Assembly (NCBI GenBank): GCA_958510875.1
Contig: OY294070.1
Location: 10,965,631 to 11,029,630, forward strand
Direction of reading: 5' to 3'
Length of the DNA: 64,000 bases
Source: Endomychus coccineus
Lineage: Eukaryota > Arthropoda > Insecta > Coleoptera > Endomychidae
The position numbers and the translations under genes are program-made. The notes beneath the pieces are model-generated. The model saw only the letters and a program-made list of their open reading frames with translations, was not told where the DNA came from and did no database searches. Below, piece after piece: positions 33,878 through 45,500 of the stretch (the first letter of the stretch is position 1; every line of letters starts with the position of its first letter).

Positions 33878-36382
33878 TTAATAAAGAGCAGATATTTTAG
33901 TTGAAATTGAAATATCTTGGGAAAGAACTTCATCAACAACATTATCGTGTTCATTTGCAACAGTTTCGATTGGATCATCATCAGAATCATCTTCCACACT
34001 TTCATTACTGTCATATTTATCATCAAATCCATTCACCATTGCCAGGAAATCTAGTAGAAATATTCTATTAAGTTTAATACGATTATAAGATAGACCAATT
34101 ATAATCAATAATGATTTATAATAATATTAAAACAATCCCATGCATAAATAAGAATACAGAATTTGAAAATTAAGATTCCTGACATTCAAATATCGAGGTT
34201 TCACACATTTTTGGCTCTAAACGACTATATTCACCAAACATTTTCGTTCTGTCGCCATCAGCGACACATCTGTGACCAAAAGGATCTTTTATTTTTCACT
34301 CGCACACTTTTGTAGCTTACGAGTTCTACGAACGAGGCTTTCGTCAATAGACCTTTCCTACAAGAATGTCAATGGCTTAGTTACAATTTCGAACTGACGA
34401 GTATTTTTGAACTTCAATTTGATATGAGTGAATTAAATTTGAATAAAAAAAAATTATGTATGAAAATATTATTGTGGCTCAAAATTAATTTCTTTGAATT
34501 CTGTTTTGTTCACCTAACAATTTTTATTTTTTTAGCAATCTGATGCAAGAATGATTCATTATATCAGCCATTTTCGCGTTTTTTGGGGTGTCAGAAATCA
34601 CATTTTATTTCAAATTGGTGCCACTCCTTTATCGAAATGACGTGGCTCTTGGTTTCGGGATAAGAGTATTTAATAAGCTTAATGGAGGTTATTTTGAATT
34701 ATTTTTAAAATGAACAGCAGGAGAGTTATACACCAACACATGCACATTTTGAACTTTCTACAGATCTGGGAGGTGCAGAATTTTTTTTTAAATTTATCAT
34801 TTTTAATATTTATTGCTCTCAAGCCTCAAATTTTCTACTTTGCCTAAATAGGAACTACCCTAATAAATACAGGTTGTCCACCTAACACGCCTCAGATCCT
34901 GGCTCCTCAGCCATTAAAGTTCACTCAAAGACGTTTGGCTTCGTCCTCATGTATAGCTTCTGAATTTTTGGAGAATGTGCTGCTCTTGAGGAAGAATCAG
35001 CCTTTCACAACTGCACAAGATGTGCATTGTTGTTTCGTCTCCTTGATTTTGACCAGGTTGTAGTTAACCTCCTAACACGTATTTTTAATACATCGTTTTC
35101 ACATCTTATTTTATTGCCTTACCATATATTAACTCCAATTCACTGGGGGGTTCTTCAACGCTTTGTTCTTCAGAAGTATCATCAGATGCAGATGTAATTT
35201 CTTCATCTGCTTCTATAGTTGCAGGAAACGCTGCATTACAAAATGAACTAATCAAGGAACACTCATTCCCAAAGAGAAAGAGACAGAGAGAGCTTTCTTA
35301 ATGGAATTTTGCGTACAAACATTAGGAAACGACACTTTTTAATTTTTTTCTTGTCGCATATTTCAAATTCAAGGCTAAATTTATTTTCATTGAATCGCAA
35401 CATCGCTTGAATTTGTCATCGTTGGAAAGAGCATTTTTTTCAGTTCCAGCAGTGTAAATATTGCATACTGTCTTTCTGCAAAATAGATTAAAAGAAATGG
35501 CTAAAATAGTGTGCTCCCTAGGACTATTTATATTTAATCCGTACTGGCAAACTTCCTGTGCACACATCGTTTCACTGTTAATTTCAAATGCATTTGGGTT
35601 CTTCGTTGAAAGACTAATCACTTAAGAAAATTATGTTCTATGGACAATATTATCTGTATGAATATATACAAAGTGAAATCAAAAGTAATGTCACTGTGTT
35701 GAAATAAATGTGATGGTTCCGAAGTCCCTCTCAATTGTCTAACCGCTAACAATAATTCTATTTAATTATCCACAGAGCTACAGTGCATTTTATTCCCTCG
35801 AGTGATTGTTACACGAGCGCAAGCAGGATTGAAAGTCCCACTCTAGTCCTTTAATATACAGTAGGATTTCCGGAAAATTGAAATGCCAAACTTCAGTAGG
35901 TGATTATACACCAAAAAATATGACAAAACTTGATGTTAAAATATGCCTGAAAATGCCTCAATAAAGAGCTAAAGATTGGGTGGCCAAAAAAGGAGAGAGT
36001 GGATGACCCATTGCACATTCGCTTGTTTGTTTATAGTAATTTTTTTAAGAGTTAAATAATTTTGCTCCATACCTAAAGATGTAAGGTTCACGTATTCTGA
36101 GCAGTGTATATTGGGGATATTAATATTTGAAAGCCATTTCTTCAGAATGCTCATCGACTCAGTATTTGTAAATAGTGAAACAACATCAAAAGAAATGAGA
36201 GTATCACCAGGTTCAAGTTGAAAATCTTTCAATTTTGCAATAATTTCCAAATAATGTTACAGAGACAAACTTGTCAAAGTCAAATTTTTTTTCTTCCCTA
36301 TACTTGGATATCGAAATGTTTTCTTGTTAAACTTACCTGCAATAACAACACAAATTAATAATACTACTTTAAAATAATTCAT
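33878..36382 (-). CDS. Acidic secreted 108-residue protein (three exons)
   Basis: Exons 36382-36337 (46 nt), 35230-35123 (108 nt) and 34050-33878 (173 nt); donors GTAAGT and GTAAGG, acceptors GCAG and CTAG, both introns phase 1. The product begins MNYFKVVLLICVVIA, AFPATIEADEEITSA, a signal peptide and then a strongly acidic, Ser/Thr-rich chain (SDDTSEEQSVEEPPSELELI; GFDDKYDSNESVEDDSDDD) ending ISISTKISALY. No cysteine, no known domain. Such Asp/Glu/Ser runs suit metal or mineral binding or phosphorylation, but that is inference. Intron 1 holds a PLE reverse-transcriptase fragment close to exon 1. Same first-exon size and intron phase as the other secreted genes here. Confidence 0.8.
34870..35080 (-). 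mobile_element. Possible non-LTR C-terminal remnant
   Basis: The minus strand reads GDETTMHILCSCERLILPQE-like words resembling the ET..HIL..C end of R1/Jockey ORF2. Short, in intron 2 of the acidic-protein gene. Confidence 0.35.
35950..36290 (-). mobile_element. Penelope-like RT fragment (motif A region)
   Basis: The minus frame reads MEIIAKLKDFQLEPGDTLIS, FDVVSLFTNTESMSILKKWL and NIHCSEYVNLTSLGMEQNYL; FDVVSLFT is the RT motif A of PLEs. The next expected blocks are truncated. It lies 50 bp from exon 1 of the acidic-protein gene, on the same strand. Confidence 0.75.
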
Positions 36383-36419
36383 TTCGTATTTCTTTTATTG
36401 TAATAACAGTGCAGACAGT

Positions 36420-36433
36420 TATATATATATATA
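36420..36433 (-). promoter_or_regulatory. TATA-rich stretch upstream of the acidic-protein gene
   Basis: An (AT)7 run about 40-50 bp before the ATG on the minus strand. It could serve as TATA element, but its simple-repeat nature lowers confidence. Confidence 0.4.
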
Positions 36434-36716
36434 CCTTCCTATATTTCTGATAGCATAATAATTATTCACCAATTGTTGCATTCATATCAATAAAATTATG
36501 ATTAAGCATATCAACTTTTATTACCGGTCGCACAATGCATTTTTTATCTTTTGCACATTTCACTGTATGGGTTTAATTTTGGCTACAACGTATTCATCAT
36601 TACGTGTTTTAGTGTAATACTATTTATAGATACAGATAAAAAAATTGGATTGAATTGTCCATTACTTATATTATACTATTATAAAGAACTTATAATGATG
36701 ATTCTCTTATACTTTC

Positions 36717-36745
36717 GTCTTTACGTTTCATCGTTATCAGAAGAC
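36717..36745 (-). ncRNA. Collapsed PLE hammerhead remnant
   Basis: The minus strand reads GTCTT, CTGATAA, CGAT, GAAAC, GT, AAAGAC: stem I intact (GTCTT/AAGAC), stem II almost deleted, core G changed to A. Inactive relic of the CGTACG family. Confidence 0.55.
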
Positions 36746-36781
36746 ATTTGAAAACTTATTCCCCTCAACTAAATTGTACTA

Positions 36782-37651
36782 ATAGTCTAGGAGCCAGAGC
36801 GATATTAATGGTCTGAACATTAACCCGATCGCACTATGGTTTATCGTTAGAGGACGGTTCAATGACCAATTCATCTCAAAGACCGAATTTTCCCCGACTG
36901 CTAGATCTCGAGATATAGCATCCGCTTTTTTTTTTGTTTTGACTGGAGGTTAACCCTTTCCAAGTTGCGGTTACTTGAAAAGCATGCCATTCTTATGCAC
37001 TTCCACCATGTGCCATCATTTTTGATCGTGCCCGTTTATCAGGCATACCAGTTAAAATTGGACCGAAAATGGACTGCTAGTTAACCCTTCCAAACCTGGT
37101 GGAAAATGTTCATTGGTGTTGGCAATTGTTAACATACCTCATGCCATCAAAAGTTATCGGTCCATTTCCGAGTAATTGGCCATTATTTGGACCAAAAATG
37201 TTTATTTTTTCATTTTGTGGCTAAAACTTGCAGGTTACAAGATAACATGATGGCACCATGTTAAATAACTTTATTGGAGGTCAAATGAAGATTTAAAGTT
37301 ATATGTTAACAATTGCCAACACCAATGAACATTTTCCACCAGGTTTGGGAGGGTTAACTAGCAGTCCATATTCGGTCCAATTTTAACTGGTCGGCCTGAT
37401 AAACGGATACGATAAAAAATGATGGCACATGGTGGAAGTTTATAAGAATGGCATGCTTTGCAAGTAAACTTGGAAAGGGTTAACCTTCAGTCAAAACAAA
37501 AAAAAATGCGGATGCTGTATCTCGAGATCTAGCAGCCGGGGAAAATTCGGTCTGTGAGATGAATTGGTCATTGAACCGTCCCATAACGATAAACCATAGT
37601 GCCATCGGGTTAATGTTCAGACCATCAATATCGCTCTGGCTCCTAGACTAT
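36782..37651. mobile_element. 870-bp foldback element, arms about 350 bp
   Basis: ATAGTCTAGGAGCCAGAGCG at the left returns as CGCTCTGGCTCCTAGACTAT at the right, and the inverted match continues inward through 'ctcgagat', 'aaagcatgccattctta' and 'caattgttaacata' to near the centre (about 37140-37300). No coding sequence. Long arms with a small centre define a foldback/hairpin MITE. Confidence 0.85.
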
Positions 37652-37869
37652 AAGCACTAAACGATTCAATTGCATTGATTTCATATAATAGTTTTTACAT
37701 AACAAGGGAGGAAAGTGCCTTTTTACAGACGCTAAGCGGAGGGCATTAAAATCCAAGGGAGGAAATGCACTTTACTCTAGTCTAGAGGAATGTATGTAAT
37801 TGTTGAGCGTTGAGTGTTCATGTATTGAAGACGGTTTATGTTTCAAACATTGAATCTGTTATGAGATAA

Positions 37870-38495
37870 AGCATACTTTTTTGGGGTGCTTCTACAAATT
37901 GGAATAGGATCTTTTTAATACAAAAATATGCAATAAGAATTATGATGAGGAAAAGCAGACCCCTCTTTGCTGAACTCAACCTACTAACCATGGCATGTCT
38001 GCTGGTTTTGAAGGCTCTGGTTTATTTCATGGGAACAGGAACCAATTTCAATGTGCAGCCTCGCGTACGAGGCAACAGGATAGTTTGGTGATATATCCTC
38101 CAAATAACACAACTCTGTACCAAAGAAATATTACGTTCCTTGGAGCGAAGTTTCATAACAAATTACCTGCACGATATAAAACTCTGAGTTTACAGTGTTT
38201 CAAGCGTACTATAAAAGATATTTTGATTGCTACTATACTTATAATGAGTTTTAAGAGGACAGTTGGGAGCGTGTCATGTGATCACTGTATGTATATTGTA
38301 TATGTTATATATTTCTAATTGCTTGTCATTATCTATCTATTGCTAATCAGTTACTAACATAATTTCCCTGCGCCCGTTAGGTAGCACTTTGTAGTTGATA
38401 TGCTTAGTTGATAATCCTTATTAGTCGCGAAGTGTAGAAATAAGTGTATTTATATAATTATTGGGAACAAATCTTATCTTATCTTATCTTATTAT
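37870..38495 (+). mobile_element. Non-LTR retrotransposon 3' end with TCTTA tail
   Basis: Reads KYAIRIMMRKSRPLFAELN, then, after frame changes, NITFLGAKFHNKLPARYKTL, the typical ending of Jockey/CR1-like ORF2. Downstream is a short 3' UTR and a (TCTTA)n tail (about 38474-38490), as expected for non-LTR insertion ends. 5'-truncated. Confidence 0.75.
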
Positions 38496-38699
38496 CAAAT
38501 AATTTCTCCCATTATAACATTCAAAATCCCATAAAGAAATACACTTCCCTTAAAATTTAAAATCAAACTGAGCCACATATCCCCCCACCTCCTTTATCCA
38601 CTGGCTTATCTTCTATCAGATCGAAGTTTCAAAATCCTTAAGCAATATTTCGACTCGTTTCTCCACACTTCCAAAACTATCTCAGTTTTACTAACATAT

Positions 38700-38775
38700 C
38701 TCATTTATGTAGAAGGTATTCATAGCATTCTTTGTTCTTGCGGTAAAGTCTATATTGGTAAAACAAGTGGTGCGT
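38700..38775 (+). mobile_element. Penelope-like GIY-YIG snippet
   Basis: EGIHSILCSCGKVYIGKTSG is encoded here, carrying the paired GI(Y)/YIG motif of the PLE endonuclease. It is abruptly joined to non-PLE sequence afterwards. Confidence 0.65.
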
Positions 38776-39179
38776 CGCGCGCTCTTTATCGTCTTATGCG
38801 AAAGATAGCGCTGGCGCAGCGAAAGCATAATCCGATCCTTTCGACACCTTCATCACTCCGTCTTATCCCTTCGGGCATTCGTAGCGTACTGACCTACCTC
38901 CTAATATTAATCTGATCTAAATAAAAATATGCCAACGATTTGCGTATTTATAGGTAACGGGGTGTTATGAAAACGATATAAACCATTGGAGCTGTCACCT
39001 ATCTCTCTAAGAAAACGCGCTATTCCTTTATTAGAGGAGTGAAAATATAGGTAATATTTATTCAATCCTACTTGCGTATTGAAAAACATAGATAATATCT
39101 TTCTCCAAAGCATTTGAACTTTATCGCTTACTATCGAGTTTTATCTCAGATAGATCACTCCATGTGGTAATCTTCCATA

Positions 39180-39600
39180 ACAATGCTCAGGATAACCACC
39201 AACAACCCCCTCTCATGGGACGATTATGTGAGGTCTATTGCTATATTCATTTCACTTACGAGTTCATTAACCTCTCTTGAAAATCGTAAAAGGTGGCAGA
39301 TCCCTCTCTTTTCTCTAGATATCCATGGTCGGTGTTCATTAGAAATCTCGTCTGTTGTTTCACAAACTAGTCACCCCTTCACTGTCAAGCTCGAGATCTG
39401 CCGTACTCCTTCCTACCAGACTTAATTTTTTTATCGAACAGCGAAGTTGTGGAACTCTTTACGTAGTGAGGTCTTTCTCTATGCGTATAACCTCCAAACC
39501 TTCAAGAAAAATACGAATGAATATCTCCTCTCCCTAGATTCCACTGCTAGCTCACACGATGTTCTTCAAACATTATAGGTTTCACTCTCGTGTAGTCAAA
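39180..39600 (+). mobile_element. Second non-LTR retrotransposon 3' end
   Basis: SSHPFTVKLEICRTPSYQT followed in another frame by a TAKLWNSLRSEVF-like word: a Jockey-clade C-terminus (HPF..., T.YQ.SF..R...LWN.LP). Different family from 37870-38495. Confidence 0.7.
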
Positions 39601-39710
39601 GTATAAAAAAATCCCTATAAATAATATATCGCTCGATAAACCAGCTTCTGTGTTCGCTTAATTTTATTATTACAAAATTCATTACAATTCATCGATTTTA
39701 GACGTTCAAA

Positions 39711-41922
39711 TTAACTCCGCTTCCGAAGAGCTCCTAAAAAGGAAGGCATACCATTACCAAGCAACGATTTCAATGGTATAGCCAATGTTTGATGGGCACC
39801 AATAAGCAACGTGGGTGAATCTAATCCAACGCTAGTTGTTGACCCACCACCAGGTACCAAGTTGGCGAAAATTTCTGTTAATGGGTTGTTCTGGGCGGAA
39901 CCAGATCCGACGTTTCCAGGCAATTTGAATATGTTTTGTAAAGCTGCTAATACATTCGGTGGTGGTGGTGGTGGTGGTACTGGTTCATCGTTTTCTGAAA
40001 CAAACAAAGATAAGTCATTTAATAAAGCATCGAAATTGCCAATGTCACTTTCAGGGCTCTACGTAACAATTAAAGAATATAAGGCCAATAATGACGATTG
40101 AATTGTAAACTCAGCGCCATCTGTATTTCAAAAAGTACAAATATATGACGTATTAGCTCGTGGTCATCAGACCATCAGAGTAATCTGCGGGTGACAGTTG
40201 AAAGAGAATCATCCTATGATTCCCTTCTTTAAATTTTAAGCAGCGTCGAGGAAGAAAAGATACAGTACTTGAGGTAAGTACTGCCCAATGAACAAATTGA
40301 CGGTACGTACGCTTGACAACGTTGGTTCAAAAAGATACCTATAGGTGCAATTTTTTTTGGAGGTAAATTGTGCAAAATAAGGCCAGGTGGGAAAAGCTCC
40401 AAAACGAACCACCTCCGAAACAGGAAAAAAAATAAAGAAGAAGGTTAAGACTGAGAAAAAAAATGAGGATATTGATTTTGTATTTTATTTCAAACGGACG
40501 AGCAACTGAGTGGTGATAAAATTATCTTCATTTGTCCTGACTGCTCGGGCGGAAGACTATCCAAACAATCACTCTTAAGATTTTTCACATTTTCATCAAT
40601 ACTTAGATGTGGCCTTAAAAGGTGCACCGTATGCCTAATAAGGCCATACGTCACATTAATATAGAGCAATTATTCTTTATCCAAATCAATTTGCTTCAAT
40701 TTTCCCATATCATATTACAAAATCCTTAAGATAATGAAATATCAAAGGAATCCGTTTTATTCTGAAAACTAAATATTTTGCGGGGATCTTAATCCATAAC
40801 TTGGCCATATTTGACTGACATACTGACTCATCACGAAATCTCCGAAACTATAAAGCCGAAAGACTTGAAATTTGGCATAGGTTCCTTATACACTGGCTAA
40901 GAACGGATTTTTCGAAACTACCACAAGGAGATAATTTTTAGTTACCAGGCTTCCAATAAGAAGCTCATGTTAAATTTCAATGCGAAATAAACGCTAGTGG
41001 TCTTTCCCGATTTGAATCAAATATTGCGATTGTATCTTACCAGGTTGTGACGGGTTGAAGGGTGTGATATCCATCTCGTCTTCATTCTTCATTCGTTGTG
41101 TCTCTGAAAATTTGCCGTCCAAAAGAAATTTACTATTAGGCGTTCTTTGTTCCTTTTCAGCAATGCTAGCAGCATTACTTTTGGTTACAACATCTAGAAG
41201 AAAATAAGAACAATAAAAAAATATTTCATCCAAAACTGTAACAGGATAGTTCCACAAGGCAACCGCTTATTATTTTCTCTGTTGTCATAAACGCCATAAA
41301 GCTTTCTTTGAAAGGCCCAAAATACTTAATGTTAACATACATATTGTACACATCACGTATTGAATATTTATATGCTTATCAAGCAATACATGCAAATTGG
41401 AATCAATGGTCAAGAAAGATTGTGTTTCTCAAACACCATATGTTTCTATAAATGAGAACAAATGTGAAGCTGACAGGTGACTCCTGGAATTTTGACGAAG
41501 ATTCTCAGATTGAGGGTTTGAAGAAAATTAATAACTGGTTAGACTCTCTTGAATTAACCTAAATGTCACTAAAACTGCATATATATCCTTTGCAATAACA
41601 CATGCAAGTGGACCATTTTAGTGTAACTCATTGTACGGGTAATGAATTATTATTATTATTATTATTATTATTATTTATTAATTCTCGAATAACCTTGCTC
41701 AATTTTAAATTGGAATCGGTACCTCAATGCTTATATGGACTGAAATATTTTAGTTAAAACGCTCTACCCAGAAAAAAACTACATAAAACGTTGAAAATTC
41801 CAGGAAAAATCACCGATTTCAATTGAAAAGAACCAATGAAATATTTAGAAGAATTTTAGAATCACAAAAATATTACCACCAAGAAAAATCGTCAGCATCA
41901 ACGTGAATACAGAGAACTTCAT
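39711..41922 (-). CDS. Secreted 160-residue protein with polyproline run (three exons)
   Basis: Exons 41922-41877 (46 nt), 41193-41041 (153 nt) and 39994-39711 (284 nt), phase-1 joins, GT-AG. It begins MKFSVFTLMLTIFLGD (signal peptide), then a charged, probably disordered exon-2 segment (IAEKEQRTPNSKFLLDGKF, MKNEDEMDITPFNPSQP), an ENDEPV acidic turn, seven prolines, NVLAALQNIFKLPG, a Gly/Ser linker with NNPLTEIFANLVPGG, and a hydrophobic end (LGNGMPSFLGAL) finishing in RKRS. The terminal RKR could be a convertase site, but nothing follows it except Ser. No cysteine, no known domain. The antisense frame at 39811-40101 is open by chance. Promoter: AATATAC about 55 bp upstream of the ATG. Same exon/phase plan as the neighbouring secreted genes. 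Confidence 0.8.
41647..41676. repeat. (TTA)n microsatellite
   Basis: About ten consecutive ATT/TTA units within intron 1 of the polyproline gene. Confidence 0.9.
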
Positions 41923-42184
41923 TGTATCAGAATTGTGTACTTGTAATTTAAAATCGAAATCAAATGTATATTTGTACTATTATTTTATTATCATATGAAT
42001 ATTTATCAGTGAATTAGTACAAGTTGTAAAACCTACAATTATCTACATTATTCAAACAAAAGATCGACAACTATAAAGGATGTTCATAACAACACAAAGT
42101 AAGTCATTAGACAACTCTTTTAAATTCAAAGGGATTGGGAACTCTACTAACATTCACTTCAATTACATATAATTAAATGTTAAT

Positions 42185-42240
42185 TTATAATTGATGCGAT
42201 AAAGACGCTTAATGCAATTAGTTTAAGGAATCCCAAGAAT
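42185..42240. repeat. Short block shared with 12240-12300
   Basis: 'attgatgcgataaagacgct' here and 'attgatgtgataaagacgct' at 12248, each followed by 'aag(a)aatccc'. It lies upstream of the polyproline gene and, in copy A, 3' of the peptide gene. Either an old dispersed repeat or a conserved regulatory block. Confidence 0.45.
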
Positions 42241-42581
42241 GCACATATGTACATGTACATGTCAGATGGTTTTCACAACCCCTTTCAAACTACTTAAATG
42301 TCTCCAAATCATTCCGAAGCGGTTTCAAAAATGAATACATATGCACAAATATTCAATTATTGCCATACAACCGCCATCACTAAACACAATTGATATATTC
42401 GTCTACATTTCTCTATTCTTGCAATATTTGTAATATTTATTAATGTTCGATGATTCTTCTTTGTACCATAGAAATAGGAAAGATTTAAAAGGTTATATTC
42501 TCTTAACCTCTGTTTTGTCAAAACAAATGATTGAATTACGTTTTAAGTGTTAACTATTATATTTATGAAATAATCAGTAAC

Positions 42582-45500
42582 ATGGCAGAAACTACTTCGG
42601 GAGTTAAAGGCCCAGTATGTACAATAATCTTGGGTATGGCTGGTTCTGGTAAGACATCTTTAGTTACGAGATTAACCAATTCACCCAGAAAACCGTATGT
42701 AGTAAATTTAGATCCAGCTTGTATTCAGTTACCTTACTTTGCAAACATAGGTGAGTTACTTACAAGATATAAAATCCCAATTAAATGTATATATACGTCT
42801 GTCCTATTTTAGATATTAGAGATACAGTCAATTATAAAGAAGTTATGAAACAATATAAATTAGGTCCAAACGGTGCGATAGTGACATCTTTAAATTTATT
42901 TTCTACGAAGTTTCCTGAAGTCCTAGGTTTCATTGAAAAATCTACCAATGAAATCTGCGTTTTAGATACACCTGGACAGATTGAGGTGTTTACATGGTCA
43001 GTTTCAGGTAATGATTACTTTCTCAATTAGATATTGTACTACATTTTATTGTTCCTTTGTATTGTAGGATCTATAATAACTGAAACGTTAGCTTCAACAT
43101 TCCCAACTGTCATCCTTTATGTGATAGATTGTGTAAGAAGCACATCACCAGTAACATTCATGTCGAACATGTTATACGCTTGTTCGATATTGTACAAAAC
43201 CAGGTTGCCTTTTATAGTTGTTATGAATAAAATAGATATAGTTGATCATTCATATGCCAAAGAATGGATGACCGATTTCGAATCATTCCAACAAGCCTTA
43301 GAAGCTGATGAAAGCTATGTCAGTAATTTAACAAGATCAATGGCTTTGACACTCGATGAATTCTATCAGAACTTGAAGGTGTGTGGTGTTAGTGCAGCAA
43401 CAGGACAAGGAATTGAAGATTTGTATCAGTTGATCGATCAAGCCAAAGTCGAATATGAAAAGTAAGTTGTGTTATTATGTTCTTGCGCATAAATTGCTGA
43501 TATCCTTGTAAAATACTCTTGTACTATTCGGAGAATCAATAAATATAAAAAAAATCAACTATGAAATGCTTCCAGTGATTACAGAGTTGAATGGCAAAAA
43601 ATTAGGAATGAAAAGGAAGCAAAACGACTGGAAGATACAAGTAAACAGGCCCCTGAAAAGTCTAGTTTTATAGATGAATGTCCGATAGGAGCTGAATTAT
43701 CTGATATCTACCTCAGACATCCTGCTAACGAAAGTAGCTCAGATTCTGAAGGAGAAGAAGCACCGTTTGAAGGTAAGAGTTCTTTTATGTTTAATGAAAC
43801 CCTTTATTTGTAAAGAGGACATAATCACTTGTGTTTTTATGGTGCAATAATTATTTATTGCACAAATATGAATGGAATAGTTCCAGTAAGACAACTATTT
43901 ATTATCAAGGAGGTTCAGGTTCAGGTTCAACTGCATCTATAGGCAGAGTTGCCAGGTAGCTTCACCCAATAACCCCCAGGTGGCGCTGCAAATCCCCCTA
44001 AAATTTGAAATAAACCCCTAAACTTTTAAATAACCTAAAAATAATATACACATTATAAAATGTGAGTCTTAAACTTCCTGCTTGTGATTCGTAACACACG
44101 TTTCCAGGGAATCGTGTGTCGCCCTCTACTTATCTAGGGTTATGACCGAGATAACCGCGCATATTTGAATGACCGAAATGATGTATTGTCGGTTGATTAA
44201 CAACAATTTGTAATGTTTAAAAATAAGCAAAAGAAATTATTCACATAAAAACCCCGTACAAAAACCCCTGAATAAATTTTCCCCCCATCAAAAATACCCA
44301 CCAAAGCCAACAAAAACAAATTTACGGGGGAAACCCGTAACCTGGCAACACTATATATGGTCTACAGGCAATAGTTTATATTTATTATTCTTATTCTCAG
44401 CTAATATGGGTATCAGTATTGGCATCTATCTGATAATATCAAAATACAGTCAATTTGGGGAAAACTGATAATTCAAAACAGTTTTCTTCTTTTAGGAGAT
44501 AGTGTATCTCCTTACAGTTAAACTATAGGCAATCTGTTAATCACATGTTTTGTGTATATACGTACCAGTGGCGGCTCCTCGAAGGAGGCTAAGGAGGTTC
44601 AGCCTCCTCACCAATTTATCTTAATGATCATTCTCCATTTTATTTCCTGTTTCTCTGATAATTCTTTAAATTTTACAATTAATTCCCCGTTCTCAGTAGT
44701 TATTTTTTATCTGGCAACAGTGGCCAGAGGCTAGATTCTCTATATATCTCAAACGCTAAATACGTGTGGTCAACACAGTCGCCGTTTTTCCAAGCAGTTC
44801 AATTCACAATCACAAATAGGGTAAAACAGCGAATATGGCAACAGCCTATGGAGGCTAGCTTCTCGTACGGTCCCGGCGCAACGAGGTATAGACCTCGTTG
44901 CCCGGCGGTCGTATAAAATACGATTACTTGCCGCGGCTGCAAACTTCGACACGTGCTCTGGCAGTTGTTGTTTTTGTTTCGTGAAGCGATGTAAGGTTAA
45001 GTTATAATTTATCTGTTCGGTCGTTCGGTGAGTCATTAACAAAGAGTTCTTTGGTTATTAAACGTTAAACTGAGTAGTGATTTAGTTGCTGATAAGATTA
45101 GTGATGACAGGTATGTTTCAAAATCGATGATTTGATACTGATAATTGTAAAAAATATTTAAGGTTAAGGGGATCTGAGGTACACAATAAATTATATTGCT
45201 GGTATTGCTTGCTATTTACATCTGATACAACTTCATGTTGGGGGCACTTGGGTTATGATGATTTGAAATATTCAGCTCGTGGTATAGACAGACATGAAAA
45301 ATTGCAGGAACATATTACATAGAGTATTAAGTTTAAATTAACGGGTAAACAGAATATTGTTAGAGGAGGAAAACATATAATTTGATAGACAAGAAACTAC
45401 ATTATAAACAACTTTTTTATGAAAATTTAGATACTATTAAAGGTCAAATTGAGATACGATTTTCCGATTTACATGAATTGAAGTTTTTTGTATAACTTAG

